A DNA stretch of 64,000 bases from Mangifera indica (GCF_011075055.1 NC_058155.1:496001-560000), one strand, 5' to 3'; shown: positions 1-13,430, numbered from the stretch's first letter. Program-made: numbers and translations. The notes: generated by a model not told the origin, from the letters alone.

Positions 1-8
1 TTGTTTCC

Positions 9-530
9 TTGCAGAAGTTAGACAACGGGAACACAATGGTAGTTAAGTACGAGCTATGTGTTTTACTCTTTAGCATAAGATTGAGGGAAGGCATGCCTCT
101 AGATGAACATGTCATAAAGATGATCAATGCAATGAGGCAATTTAACATTAAGGGTATGGTCATATTAGACCACATCAAAGTGAATGTGATTATATGGTCC
201 CTCCCATTAAGTTATAAACCATTTATAATTAATTACAATCTGAATCAAATAGAGCAGATACTTTATAAGTTGGTTAATGAGTTCTAAGAATTCTACAAGC
301 AATGGAAGAAAGACTTTAGACATGTCAATGTCTATTCAACTTCTACTAGTAAGGCTAATAAGAGGCCCAAAAAGCAATAAAAGAAAGGTCCAAATGTTGG
401 ACCTAAGAAGAGGAATTTTAAGAAATGTGTTATTAAGGCAAAAAAGACAAAAAGAAAAAGGGAAAGTGTTTCCATTGTTAGTAGGATGGACATTGGAAAA
501 GGAATTGTCCCTTATACCTGAACAACCTTA
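9..530 (+). pseudogene. copia-1 gag remnant (UBN2-type)
   Basis: The 92-residue stretch at 9-287 resembles the C-terminal half of plant copia gag (UBN2 / Retrotran_gag family): an RLREGMPLDEHV-type helix, then IKVNVIIWSLPLSYKPFI, matching the usual leucine- and proline-rich motif. The reading frame shifts near 280; the basic Lys/Arg-rich tail that normally leads to the zinc knuckle continues in the next frames to about 530. I see no intact CCHC knuckle. Gag would form the virus-like particle in the cytoplasm; this copy is broken by the frameshift and stops. Confidence 0.8.
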
Positions 531-589
531 AAAAGAACAAAATAGGTATAATCTACTATCAAATCATTGAATTATAATTGAGTTTGGAT

Positions 590-1018
590 TTAAATAATCA
601 TTCTTAGATCATAGATTCAACAACTGCATCTCATGAGTGTGTTTGTATGCAAGCAGTATAGAATAGTTCTATTTTGTCACAATGCAAGATCATTTTGGAA
701 ATGGCAAATGAAGCAAAGGTTGCAGCCGAAGGCATGGGAACTTGCCAAGTTAGACTACCATTAAGGCATATTTTGAGGTTTCATAATGTTTTGTATTTTG
801 CAAAAGCCACTAGAAATAACATTTTTGTTTTTGCATTATGTAAGCTTGGTTATAATATTCAATTTAATGGAAATGAATGTTTAATATTTTGTGAAAATAT
901 TGTAATAGGTAAAGCTATAAATACAAATGGTTTGTATACACTAGAATTGAATGATTATCGTATAAATTTTGTCACTAATAATATAATTCAAAATAATACA
1001 AACCCCAAAGTTCTATGA
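590..1018 (+). pseudogene. copia-1 protease and GAG-pre-integrase remnant
   Basis: Near 605-640 the translation IIDSTTASHE looks like the plant copia protease active site (normally DSGAT/C-xHM), with the catalytic-loop glycine lost. From 674 to 1018 there is a 114-residue open stretch with LRHILRFHNVLYF and later TNGLYTLEL, matching the beta-rich protease end and the GAG-pre-integrase domain. The catalytic motif is damaged, so the protease would not be active. Confidence 0.75.
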
Positions 1019-1800
1019 CACTATAGATTAGGTCATATTGGAGAAAGAAGATTAATTCAATTTAGAGAAAGTGGGTCTTTAAGTTCATTAGGTTCTAAAC
1101 CTTATCCAACGTGTGAATTTGTCTTCAAAACAAGATGATCAAATCTCCCTTTAAGAGTAAAGAGGATCGTGCCAAAGAATTATTAGAGTTAATACAAACA
1201 GATGTATGTAGACTATTTAATCATATGGCAAGGGGATGTTTTCACTATTTCATTACATTTGCTGATGATTATTCTCTGTACGGGTATTTGTATTTGTTGA
1301 AATGCAAATCAAAATCCTTTGAAACGTTTAGAAAATTCAAAAATAAAGTAGAGAAACAAAATAGAAAGAGTATTAAAATTCTGCAAATTAGATCATGGAA
1401 GAAAATACTTGAGTACAAAATTTCAAGAACTCTTGAAAGACAATGAAATTCTCTCCCAAATGATTGCTCCATACACACCTCAGTATAATATTGTATCTAA
1501 AAGGAGAAATTATACTTTATTGGATATGGTATGATCAATGGTAAGCTTTAGTGACTTGCCAATGCCATTGTGAGGGTACGTTCTCCAGACCGTTGTGCAT
1601 ATCTTGAATCAAGTACCATTAAAATTAGTCTGAAAACACTATACGAGTTATGGTATTCTAAATGCCTAATTCTTAATTATATGAAAATTTAAGGATTTCC
1701 ATCTTAGGTCAAACTAATTAAATAAGAGAAGTTGGATGTTAGATTATAGAAGGGTCAATTTATAGGATATCCAAAAGATAGTCTAGAATATTATTTTTAC
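1019..1800 (+). pseudogene. copia-1 integrase remnant
   Basis: HYRLGHIGERR near 1020 is the start of the zinc-binding region. The 1135-1446 stretch contains ELLELIQTDVCRLFNHMARG, the usual beginning of the copia integrase core around the first catalytic Asp, then FITFADDYSLYGYLYL, the second typical block. Further frames to about 1800 hold the remaining core and C-terminal pieces. At least one frameshift lies near 1385-1446. Family knowledge: this enzyme would join element cDNA to the host chromosome; here it is non-functional. Confidence 0.85.
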
Positions 1801-2039
1801 TTCCCTGATTGATCAAAGAACAACGGTCACTATAAATGCACACTTTCTTAATAAAGAGTTATTAGAAAAAAGGTGGTTCAGTAATAAATGTTAAGCTTAA
1901 GAAGATTCCAGAGAGCTTTAAACTAACATTACAGAAGTTGTACCATCCATTCAGCAAACCTCAATATCAAATACTACAGTTCCAGCACGAAAATCTTTTA
2001 AAGTATTTAGACCTCTAGATACATAGGGTTTTCTTCATG

Positions 2040-3540
2040 AGCAGGATTTTGAATCTTGCTTAATGGGAGAAATAAATCATGGTAATGATCCTATACGTTA
2101 TAAGAAAGTTATACTGGGTACAGATTTAGGTATATGGCTAAAAGAAATTAATTCTGAACTAGAATCCATGCATGTTAATCAAGTCTTGACATTTGTTGAT
2201 CCACCAAAAGACATTATTCCTATTAGCTATAAATGGGTTTTCAAGAGAAAGATTGGCAACGATGGACAGGTAAAGACCTATAAGGCATGACTAGTAGCGA
2301 AAGGTTATACTTAGAAACAAGGCTTGGATTATATGGAAATTTTTTTCGCTTGTAGCTATAATTAAATCCATCTGAATAATATTAGCTATCACAGCATACC
2401 ATAATTATGAAATCTGGTTAACCCATAGGTTTTATATCCATTTCTAAAAAGCATAAGGTATGTAAGTTGCATCGATTCATTTGTGGATTGAAACAATTTT
2501 CTAAAAGTTAGAACATCTAATTTGATGAAATAATTAAATCGTTTGGTTTCGAAAAGAATTCAGATGAACCCTATGTTTACAAATAGGTTAAGGATCATGT
2601 CGTAACATTCCTTATATTGTATGTAAATGGTACACTATTAATGGCAAATGACATTAAGATGATGAATAAGGTTAAAATGTGGTTATCCAAAACTTTCTCG
2701 ATGAAAGACTTGAAAATATGACTTATGGCCTTAGAATCCGTGTCTATAGAGATAAAACAAAAAAGATAATTGGATTATCTTAAAAATTGTACTTAGAAAA
2801 ATTGTTCAAAAGGTCCAACATGGAATCTCAAAAAGATAATTTTTCCCCTTCACTCAAGGTTTTCATCTTTCTAAAGATATGAGTCTAAATACTGATAAAG
2901 AGCGATAACAAATATGTAATATGCCCTACGTTTCAACGATGGGAAGACTCATGTACACAATGCTTGTATGAGACTTGATAAAGCATTTGTTAAAAGTGCG
3001 ACGAGTAGATATCAAGCCAATCCACGGGAAAAACATTGTTCAACTGTGGAATTAATCTTTAAGTACTTAAAAAGGGCTAAAGATCTTGTTTTGAGTTATA
3101 GGTATTCAAAGTTAAACATTCATAAATACTGAGACACTGATTTCTAGTCAGATATTGATAATAGAAAGTCTATACCAGGGTTCATTTTCATTTGTAATAA
3201 GGTACAATTAGTTGGAAGAATTCCAAACCATCAATCATAACTAACTCCATTATAGAAGCTAAATATATTGTCGTTTTAAAAGCAACAAAAGAGGTTACGT
3301 GGATGCGTAAGTTCATATTTGAACTTGGCATGATTCTAAACATGACTTATTCGATAACCATATTCTATGATAATACAGGTGTTTTGCACAAGCAAAAAAA
3401 CCAAAGGTGAGTCAAAAGTCCAAACATATTTAGTGGAAGTATCACATTTTGAGAGAATTCGTTGGAAATAGAAAGATAATAATATAGAAGACACAATTAA
3501 CTAGAAATGTAGTTGACCCACTGACTAAGGTGATGATACT
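2040..3540 (+). pseudogene. copia-1 reverse transcriptase and RNase H remnant
   Basis: 2063-2290 encodes ISYKWVFKRKIGNDGQVKTYKA, the conserved start of copia reverse transcriptase. The catalytic YVDD box is at 2620-2631 but reads YVNG, so both catalytic aspartates are lost. RNase H follows from about 2900 (SRYQANPREKHCSTVELIFKYLKR-like) to about 3540, with the copia end motif (residues like VDPLTK near 3510-3530). Many stop codons interrupt it. Confidence 0.85.
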
Positions 3541-3616
3541 AAAATAGTTAGACCATCATCTTGGCAAGATGGATATGTGATACAACAATGAATGACTCTA
3601 TTGCAAATAAGAGTTT

Positions 3617-5181
3617 TGTTAGTGTATGCCCTACGAACCATTTGTGTTATTGGTTCCTGGGGCATTTTAATTTTGTATATATATTTATGTGAATTATTAA
3701 TAAAAGAAGTAGTCATTTTATTCGTATGCATAAGTTATTTCCTTTATTTGTGATAATATATGATATGTATATAAACTGTCTAGATGACTCACTTAATATA
3801 CGAACTGAGTCATCAATTTGGGCACTTATATCACATAGTAGGCATGTCAAAAATGTTCATTGAATTCTATGAAATGATATTAGTATAGGTGATAATGATG
3901 GTCATGTCATTATGGTATTGGTATTGATTAACAGTTAAAGAACCGTTTTTCAAACATGACCAATAACGATAAGTCATATGGTCATTAAATCATAGTCAAT
4001 GACTTATTACAAGATCGTATTAGTGTACAAAGTCATCCTTTGATCAGAGACGCCATAGTCAGATCCAATATTGATACACGTGATTTGTATGGTGTATATA
4101 TATAGGGTTAATCACATCCCATATTGGTTATATATTATTTGTATATAGATAAGAGTGATGTTTAAAATGAGATTCATTGACTCAGAAAGTGTTGGGTTTT
4201 GAATATTTGCTAATTTGAGCCAAATCCAATTTCTGAAGTAAATGTTGATAAATAATGGAAATCGAATCTCTAGCTAGAGTATAATGTAAATCATACAAAA
4301 GATGTTCGTAATAACGAGGTCTAAATATTTAAATCAACGACTCATATAGAATTGAAATTAGGACTTTCATGATCCATAAGTCTGAAATTGATTCAGATTT
4401 GACAATGGAAGAATATTACTTATATAAAACGTGTGATTTGGGATATTAGGTTCAATAGAGTATTTTTTTCATCATGGTTTAGGGGCTATGACACATTTTT
4501 AGATGTTTACCATAGTCGTTAAGTTCTTAAATACCTTTCAAATCATTCAAAAGGAGACTCACAACTACATCATGGCGAACCTAAAGGGTTACACCAATAA
4601 ACCAAGCTTTCAAGAGTAAGGATTGATTATCCAAGGTTGGCTAACATTTTCTGAAGAATAATAATATTCATATCAATGTTATATAAGGGGCAAAGATAAC
4701 ATTTTAAAGGTTAAAATGTTGGTGAGATGAAACTAGGATGCTTAAAGTATATAATTGATATACAAGCATGACAAGTCCACAAATTGAGAATTTGTTAGGA
4801 AAAAAGAGAATTAACAAATTACATTTTGGCCCACCATTATAAAAAAATGGATTTTAGTTCATTTGAACTAATCTAGTTTATTTTTTAAAATCCTTTCTCT
4901 TGCTAAAGAAAACAAAAGCTCTCTCCTCTTTCTCTTGTATGTCTCTTGGCCAAGGTTGAAAAAAAGACTGGAGGTGCAACCTTTTAGAGGTTCTTCAAGT
5001 GAGGAGCTTTATTCTATCATCCTATTTTTATAAGACCCAATGAAGTAGGTAGTTTTTCCATCTTTCTCTTTTAGAGCTTGTATGTCTTGATTCCTTCTCT
5101 TTTACTATGTATAATGCTTGTTTACATCTTCATCTTCGTTTATTTTATCCTTCACTTGATACTCGACAAAAATGTGTAACA
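3617..5181 (+). repeat. 3' LTR of copia-1
   Basis: Begins TGTTAGTG at 3617 directly after the end of RNase H and ends GTGTAACA at 5181, so it has the inverted TGTTA/TAACA termini typical of copia LTRs. Length is 1565 bp. The short purine-rich stretch just upstream (about 3604-3616) is a weak polypurine tract. No second LTR is in the window, so the boundaries rest on termini and context only. Confidence 0.7.
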
Positions 5182-5301
5182 ATATGATTGCAAATTATCT
5201 TTACCAATTTTAACATTTTGATTAATTCGATTACATGCAATCAACATATAAAATTATTCAAAACAATCAACTAGTATAAATTTCATGAATATATATTAAA
5301 C

Positions 5302-5317
5302 GGTGACTTTGATACCA
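5302..5317 (-). other. Primer-binding site for initiator tRNA-Met
   Basis: Read on the minus strand this is TGGTATCAAAGTCACC, close to the standard plant copia primer-binding site TGGTATCAGAGC. It lies one base downstream (in minus orientation) of the LTR at 5319-7002, which is where it should be. It shows that this LTR is the 5' LTR of an element, not a solo LTR. About 120 bp of leader (5182-5301) remains before copia-1 cuts it off. Confidence 0.8.
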
Positions 5318-5318
5318 T

Positions 5319-7002
5319 TATAGGGTTTTTCAGGCACTGATAATCGATAGCGCAATAGAATTTAAAATTTTAAAATTCAAACAAGCCTGAAAAACCTTAA
5401 ACATGATACCTATTTTGAAAGATATATTCATAAGCATGCAAAACACTCATAAGATGTTTTAGATTTATATATGTGTTGATGTGTCCTTTGAATTTTCACG
5501 TGACTTAAGAGGTGGTGCCTTGGTATCCATGTAGACCATGAACATAAGTAAAGGAAATCTAGAAGAAAGGATTGTTAGGGCTTTTGATTGGACTCTCAGT
5601 GTTTATAAGAAGGAAAGACAAATAGTTTTCACTATATGTAAAGTGTGTATTTTGCAAAAAATTTATGCCTTTTATTTTATATGTACAAGTGTTCAAGTAT
5701 GGTTGGAATTCCAAGCAACATGAAACCTTAACACACATGCATGATTAGCATGTAAAATGCCTAGTCGGCATGCTTTACTTGCATGGTTGTTATATTGAAG
5801 TATGTCAACTGGCAAGCTTAATTACTTATATGATTGGCACACTTAAGTGTGTCAGCCTACAAGCTTTATTTGAAGGTGCTAGCTGACATCATGCATTTGC
5901 ATGGCCAGCACAAGTGGTACTTGGTCAAGGCATAATCAAACCCGATCCTATCAACCCATTAGGCAAACTTGGTCTATTCGTGATCTCTTTCTTGGCCTTA
6001 AACATTAAGATTGTCAATAAATAATCTATTCCTATAAGTTCAATTTAACTCTTTTATACGTGTGACTTATAAACTCTCCATCAAATTGGTAGTGTTTGAA
6101 TTTATGGTGGATATGAACACAAACCAAGATTAGTCTTTAGCAAAGCAACATGACCACTAGGATGACCGAATATCAACAGATATCTCTTAAACTGTTTCAA
6201 TGTCACAGTTATGTGCAATTTAATCTTTTCATTAACCAATATCACTCAAGGCTAAGACATAAAATGTGAATAATTCTATGATTCCTCAATATGAATTAAC
6301 ACACATCAATTACTAACATGGATTAGGCTACAACCTCATCCCACTATGGGCACAAATTTAAGCAGTTATTGATATCTTTCATAATTCTTATTTAAGATAT
6401 CTTCTCATATGCTTAAGAGTGACGAATCATTTATTGATCAGCCATAGTCTTCATGTATATTACGATATAGTCGATCACTACCTTTATAGTTACCCCAATT
6501 ATGATAACACATTAGGTAACATCAAACTATACCGATTATTAAAGTCAAAGATCGCATACACCCGTAATGTTCAAAGGATTTATTCCATCGACACTAAAGC
6601 AACCATCCATATGAATATCCTTTGGTCAATTCAGTCTAATTAACATGTTTATAATATACACCAAGATGTCTATAATAGTTTCGACACATGAAAACTGTTA
6701 CCACTTTTGGTAGGTTGCTTAACACTATGATAATCTTATCATCATTATATGTGCCTTCATTTATTGTAATATCAAGATTATAGACGTTTCTAAAATTGCC
6801 ACTCAATACGTACATAGGGTTCTCATAATTAGTCGTCTGATCTCTTTGTCATAATTCTATCATTCTAAGGGCATATTATTCATACAATCATATAAATAGT
6901 CAACATATGAATTGAATAACAATAAATCATTTTATTAATTATTGATATAAAATTACATCTTCAAATGCCAATTCAATTGGCTCTTGGGCACCTACCCTAA
7001 TA
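5319..7002 (-). repeat. copia 5' LTR, minus strand (family A)
   Basis: In minus orientation it starts TATTAGGGTAGGTGCCCAAG at 7002 and ends next to the primer-binding site at 5319. The start matches the LTRs at 21877 (+), 11164 (+) and 41291 (-), defining a common long-LTR copia family of about 1.6-1.7 kb. It still contains the segment CACATTAGGTAACATC (about 6507-6522), which is the unoccupied version of the site where the gypsy element at 14214 inserted. Its upstream neighbour is gypsy integrase, so this element probably inserted into that gypsy copy. Confidence 0.85.
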
Positions 7003-9115
7003 GATAAACAATAATAAAAGCCAATCTTATATCTAGTGACCTGCAAAGACTCTACTAAAAAGCCAATACAAAAATCATGTCTCTATCCAACACTATAGTC
7101 AAATGTCTTATGTAACCTCATTATCTATTCGACATACAACTAACCTAATTTATTTGTGGCAGTTGTATTTTTAACTGGATTAAAGTATGTCGACTTAGTT
7201 AATAGGTCAACTATAACCCATAAAAGCATTATGATCTCCTTTGACCCATAATAATCTAATAACAAACTCTATCAAGATGTGTTCCCATTTCCACTTAAGA
7301 ATACTCAAAGGTAGTAATGTGTTTGTTGGTCGCCTATACTTGGCTTTAACTTACTAACACACTAAACATCGAGACAGAATATACTTTCATGCTAGTCCAT
7401 TAGAACAATCTTATTAGATCTTTATAAATTTGTGTACTTCTAGGGCAGGTAGTGAAAAGAGAACACATAAACACATACTTGACCTCTGAATGTCAAGACA
7501 CCATCTAAAATACTGAACTTTGCCTTAGTACCTTCAATAACTCTTTTACTCATTTGTACATACCACTTATTAATAATCTGTCCTACACAGATTTCATCTA
7601 TCAAGTTATGTATGATCTCTAAACTGGCCGATAATCTAATAATCACCTAAATCTACTCTTTTAGGATCTCTTGTTGTAACTCTGTATGAGAAGTATCATG
7701 GGATAAAACAACTTTTCTACTAAAGGCATTTGTAACTACATTGGTCATACTATGGTGGTACTCAATTTCATAATCTTAATCTTTAACTAATTCTAACCAT
7801 CTTTATTGCCTCATATTAAACTCTTTTTGAGTGAAAAAGTACTTCAACAATTTATGATCCTTGTAGATATTGCTTCTGACCTTATATAGATAATGTTGCC
7901 AAATTTTCAAAACAAATACCACTGTTGCTAACTCTAGATCATGCATTAAGTACCTAATCTTATAATATTTCAATTGATAAGACGCATATACAATCACTTT
8001 AGCTCTTTATATCAACATTACTTCTAAGCCCTGATAAATTGCATCTGTAAATAAGTTATAGTCTTTCTTCTATTGTTGATAATGTCAATATAAGAGTTTA
8101 TGTTAACCTCTTCTTTAACTCTTAGAAACTTTCCTTACAAAAAGTCAAACCATCTAAAAGGAATATCTCTCCTAGTCAATGTTTTCAATAGTCGCACTAA
8201 CTTGGCAAAGCTTTTCATAAACCATCTGTAGTACCCTGTCAATCCAAGAAAACTCTGAACCTCCTTAACTATTTCACAAGTGTTTCATAACTTGGCAAAA
8301 CCCTCTATAAACTAAAACTCACACTTGGAAAACTTAGCAAATAGTTGACTATCTCTTATATTTTGAAGCACGATCCTCAAGTGTTACTCATGTTCTTCTT
8401 GAGTCTTGAAATACATTAAGATATCATTGGTAAACACTATGATAAAATTGTTGATGCAATTTTGGAACACCCTATTCATAAAATCTATGAAGACAGCTAG
8501 AGCATTAGCCAACCTGAAGGGCATCACCACAACTTATAGTAATTATACCTCATCCTAAATGTAGTCTTTAGAATATCACTTTTGATAACCCAAACCTAAT
8601 GATACCCCGATTTGTATCAATCTTGGAAAATGTCAAAGATCCTTTAAAATGATTAAATAAGTCATCTATCCTCAGCAAAGGGTACTTATTCTTAATTTTC
8701 ACCTTATTTAGATCCTTGTAATCTATACTTATACGAATAAACATATCTTTCATTTTTCACAAATAGTATCAGTGCGCCCCATAGTGAGTGGCTCAATATG
8801 ATAAAGTTAATATCCAATAGCTCTTACAACTATTTCGTTAATTTTTAAAGTTTTGTTAGGTTCATTCTATTTAGCGTTTTAGAGATTAGCATTATAGGCC
8901 AACTCAGTACTAAACTCCACTTTTCTCTCTAATGCTACCCTAACAGGCTATCAGGTAATACATCTTGAAACTTATGCATCACTAGTCTCTATCAAACCTA
9001 TAATTGTCTTATATAATTTCTTCATTATGTACATCAGATAGAGGTTTATCACCATTACCTAAATTAAACCATATTTCATCCAAATTTGAGGATAGAAATC
9101 TAGACAAGTTATAGA
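7003..9115 (-). pseudogene. Ty3/gypsy pol fragment (RT, RNase H, integrase)
   Basis: In minus orientation: reverse transcriptase from about 8760 ([20 protein letters not shown], then RIDDLFNH), catalytic box at 8423-8434 reading FTND instead of FIDD, RNase H at about 8000-7800 (VYASYQLKYY, LKYFFTQKEFNMRQ), then integrase with KWYVQMSKRVIEGTKAKF and, near 7200, VIVDLLTKSTYFNPVK. Reverse transcriptase before integrase is the gypsy order. Both LTRs, gag and the integrase end are missing. The left cut is the copia LTR at 7002; the right cut is the copia fragment from 9116. Relative to the gypsy element at 14214 the motifs are similar but not identical. Confidence 0.85.
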
Positions 9116-11163
9116 CTAGGTGAAAGCCCAATCTAGATTACTTAAGGATTTAGGGTTGTGAGGTTTATGTCAAAAAATTGACTTTGAATAAGCTGAGCTT
9201 CAAATATGGAAATTGTATATTTACAGGTTACTAAAAGGAAACTAGAGATACTACTTCTACCATTGGAAAGAGAAAGTAGTACTTATTGCTCAAACTGGTG
9301 TTTTTCTTGGGAAATTGTTCGTTCTCAAAGGAACTAATGGGAAGAAGTTGGAACTTGATGAAGTTCTAGTACCACCAAATACCACAAATGTTGGATAGGA
9401 TGATGTGCCATCATCGATGGTTAATCATAGTAAAAAGGTCACTCCAACTCAAGTGGAAATAAGTAAACCAACTCAACAAACATAAAAGCAATACAAGTCT
9501 AATTGAGTATTCCATAAGCTAGAGAGATTTAGTTTTCTCTTTACTTAACAAGGTGATGTATTGGTCATTCATGATGATGAGCCCATGACTTATGTTTATG
9601 TTGTTTTAAGTCCAGACTCTAAGAAATGACTTGAAGCTATGAAATCTATGATAGACTCCATATACTAGAACCAAGCAAAGTTTATAGAAGATACACCTAA
9701 AAGGCTAAAATTTGTAAGGTGCAAATGGGTTTTCAAAAAGAAAGCGATATTGAAGGTAACATGTATAAATATAAAGCATAACCTGTTACAAAATGTTTCA
9801 CTCAGAAGTATGACCTTGATTATGATGAAACTTTTTCACCAATTATGATACTTAAGTCTATCATGATTATTCTTATTATAATTATATACCTTAATTATGA
9901 AATCTAGCAAATGGATGTTAAGATTGTCTTCCTAAATGATAACCTTGTAAAGGATGTATATTAGCACAACACAATGGTTTCATCCTTGTTGGACAAGCAT
10001 ACAATGTATGTATCTGCAAAAGTCCATATATGGACATAAATAGGCTTCAAGGAGCTAGAACATTCATTTTGATCAAGATGTACATAAGTTTAGTTTTATG
10101 AAAAATGAAGATGAACTATATGTGTACAAGAAGGTCAGTTAGAGTATTATCGCATTTCTAATATTTTATGTCAATGACATATTGATTATTGGAAATGATA
10201 TACCGAACTTGCAATTGGTAAAGATTTGGTTATTTAAGTGCTTGTCTATGCAAGACATAAGAGAAATAGCTTATATCCTCGACATTAAGATTTATCATGA
10301 TAGATAATGTAAGTTGTTTGGTTTAAGTCAAAGCACATAGATAAATAAGGTGTTGACTAGATTCAATATGGAAAACTCTAATAGAGAATTTTTGCTTATG
10401 TCTTATGGCGTATGTCTTTTGAAGAGATATGTCCTCAAACATAATCTAAGAAGAATAAGATGAGTAAAATCTTATATGCATTGGCTATAGGATCTATCAT
10501 GTACGTTATGTTATGTATGAGGGTTAATGTCTCATATGTCTTGAGCATTCGTAATAGATATCAATTTAAACAAGGTGAAGACACTAAAAGGTTTTTCAAG
10601 AATATCCTTAAGTACCTGAAAAAGATCGAGGATACTTTCTTGATTTATGAAGGAGAAACTAAGTTCATTATTCGAAAATACAGTGATGTTAGTTTTTAGA
10701 CTAATCAAGATGACTTTAAATCCTAATTAGGATTTGTGTTTGTTTAAATGGTGATGCAATTAGCTAGACAAGCTTCTAGCAAAGTATAGTTGCTAATTCT
10801 ATAATAGAGTCCAAGTACATTACTCTTTCTGAAGCAACAAAAAACGTTATCTAGATCAAGAAGTTTATTACAAAACTTGGAATAGTTCTCAGTATTGTTG
10901 AGCTAATTAAGCTTTATTACAATAACAAAGGGACCACTACCAAGGTAGAAGAACCAAAGTCTCACCAACATTCTAAACACATACTTTAATGACATCACCT
11001 AATTTAAGAAATCATTCAGCATGAAGGCATACAATTATGAGGGTTGATGCATGTGGTAATTTGGAAAACCCACTCACTAAGCCTTTATCACAGTAGAAGT
11101 ATGATAGGTATTTAGCTACATATGGCATTAAACATATAAGTGTTTGACTATAGGATAAGGGAT
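9116..11163 (+). pseudogene. Second Ty1/copia pol fragment (copia-2): integrase end, RT, RNase H
   Basis: Starts inside the integrase C-terminal domain (LDYLRI, stop, GCEVYVKKLT at about 9138-9190). Reverse transcriptase follows (CKWVFKKK-like near 9720; catalytic box at 10167-10178 reads YVND instead of YVDD). RNase H begins at 10460 with MSKILYALAIGSIMYVMLCMR and runs through NILKYLKK to about 11080, where KPLSQ-like coding ends. Stops and frameshifts are frequent. Gag, protease and the integrase core are absent; the 5' side abuts gypsy sequence. It is continuous with the 3' LTR at 11164. Confidence 0.85.
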
Positions 11164-12759
11164 TATTTGGATAATGCCTTAGAGCCAATATGTTTAGACA
11201 TTTATGACTATATAATTTATTCATTTATAAAAGTACTTTAGTATTCATGCATATTAATGTTAATAATAATATGTTTGTAAGAATAATATATCCTTAGAAT
11301 GATAGTCCTATGACAAGGGAATTAGACGATTGATTATAGGAATCTTATGACATATTACATGACCATTTCGAGAAATGTTTATAATCTCAATATTGTTTCA
11401 AACAAAGGTATGAGTATTAATGATGGGATTACCATAGTGTTGAGTGAATCCACTGAAAGATAGCAATAGTTTTCACATGTCAAAGTTTGTTAGCTGGCGG
11501 TTTAGTGTAACACATGGTTACACATTATAGATATGTTCATCAGACAGACCCAACAAAAGGATTTCTAAACGGATAGTTACTCCTATGACTATAAGAATAA
11601 ATCCTCTAACTCACAGGTAAATGTGGGCCTTAGACTTGAGGTTGCCAAACTATCTTGTAGAAAGACCAATTTAGTTTAATACTATCTAACATGTCATTAT
11701 AACGAGGGTGTCACAAAGATAGAGACCAATAATATCGAGATCTATATAGAGGCTATAGTGGATCAATAAGGCATTCTTTACTCATCGAGCACAAGAGGTG
11801 ATATCTTGAATGAGAATACTAAGAGACACGATAACCAATCGAATTTATATCCACAATAGGATTAGGTTATAGTTCGATCTAAGTTGTTTGGTTATTAATA
11901 TGCACTATTTCATATCGAGGAGTTACTGAAATAGACATACCTCTAAGTCTCAACCTCGAGAGATATTGATTGACAAAGAGATCAAATTATACACAACTAT
12001 GTAGTTTACAAAGTAAAGTGTAGTTCATTGACACTCTGTCAGTCGAGTAGACATCATATCTTACTAGAGGCTAATCTTGGTCTATTTCTAATCAACACAA
12101 ATCCAAACATTACCAGTTCGATAGAAAGCTTATTGGTCAATGCATATAAGAGTTGGTTCAAACTCCGAGGCATTGGGTTATTTGGTAATAATCTTGGTGT
12201 ATATAGGTGGTAGGAATTTTTGATCTTATAGAGCTTGTCCATAAGATTGAATCAGCTCATAATGAATTTTACAAAATTAGGAATGACTAATCATGTGATA
12301 TGAAAGACCATTCTTGTTAAGTAAAGATACATGCCTTTAGTGCATAATTATGCATGGTGTTCTCTATTTATATGAATGTGATTTCAAAATTTAATGTCAT
12401 TTGTTAGAAACTGTAGCCATCATACATGACTTCTAATACACATATACACTACATAGAGTTCTAGCAGTCTCTTACATATAGTTTAGCATCTCCAAGTATG
12501 TGTTTCATATGGATACCAAGGCACTATCTCAATTATAGGTTGGATAATGATCTTATAAGTCATGCAAAGATTTGGAGGAGTTGTCAAACATAGGTATGAT
12601 ATTTTTAAACACTATATGGTTGTTTAAAGAAATGATCATGTAAATTATTCTCTAAAACATGATCCTTGTAAGGCTTTCGAGTTTCTTTAATGTCTTTAAT
12701 AAAAGTTTTATAATGTATTATGCTACCCTATCGGTATCCAACAACTCAAAAACCCAACA
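11164..12759 (+). repeat. 3' LTR of copia-2 (family A)
   Basis: Aligns by eye with family A LTRs: it contains GATAATGCCTTAGAGCCAAT near its start and ends AAAACCCAACA at 12759. At 11281-11292 it carries GAATAATATATC, the empty-site version of the place where the Athila-type element inserted in the LTR at 21877. Length is 1596 bp. The first bases (TATTTGGATAATG) have drifted from TGTTAGGGTAGATG. A short purine run (about 11152-11163) precedes it. Confidence 0.8.
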
Positions 12760-13430
12760 AGTGTACTCTAGGTAAAGTTAGGAAAATGTAATTATCATTG
12801 TATATATGATATTTAGTGTTTACCCTATTGAAATCAAGAATCACAATTGATATCTCACAATTGGTTCATGCATAACTTCTAAATTAAAAATCGTGGACTT
12901 TTATGATTGGTTTGATTGACCTACATATTAATTAGTTCAAACTTGCTCACCAAAACGAATGGAAGAATTAATGTAATTGGATCTCGACCAACTAGAAAGT
13001 CCAAAGGGATTTTCTAAGTCTAAAGGGTTGTTGATTTTAACAAAATAGTAAGAGGATTTATTCAATAAAGACTATGGTTAATAATGTAATACCTATAATA
13101 TCTCTTAAAGGTATTAATGTCTTTTCAAGAAATTTTATTTTTGGATTGGGCCATCTTTGGGCCTAATGGCTACCCATATATATATAAAGACCAATTAATC
13201 TAAGTTTAATTATTTATATTCATTAAAGACTCCACCCAAATTAGGAGTCTAAGTTAAACTAAGATTAGGTTTAGTTAATTACCTATATAAGACATTTTTC
13301 ACCAAAATTTGAGACTTTAGCCGCCACTTTTATTAAAGAGAAAAGAGAGAATTTAGGGATAAAAAACTATTACCAAAAGGAAAAGAAACCTGGCAACCTT
13401 GAGAGAAGATTGGACAGCCAAAAAAGTTGA
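12760..13430. other. Unassigned AT-rich spacer, possibly old LTR sequence
   Basis: No coding potential. Two TATA-like stretches (about 13171-13187 and 13283-13290) and short repeats around AGGAGTCTAAGTT resemble the promoter part of a plus-strand copia LTR, but there are no clear termini. It separates copia-2's LTR from the minus-strand LTR that starts near 13430. Confidence 0.35.

Larger units (their letters stand above)
1..5181 (+). mobile_element. Ty1/copia retrotransposon, 3' part, decayed (copia-1)
   Basis: Plus-strand copia element running off the left edge. Domains occur in the order gag, protease, integrase, reverse transcriptase, RNase H (1 to about 3540), then a 3' LTR (3617-5181). 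Integrase before reverse transcriptase is the copia order. Every domain is interrupted by stops and frameshifts, so no functional polyprotein is possible. Its right end abuts the leader of a minus-strand copia LTR (5302-7002). I infer that copia-1 inserted into that leader, with its 5' LTR outside the window. Confidence 0.9.

Noticed and set aside
5302..5317. tRNA-like match (tRNA-Met)
   Set aside because: Only the primer complement is present, with no cloverleaf; it is a primer-binding site, not a tRNA gene.
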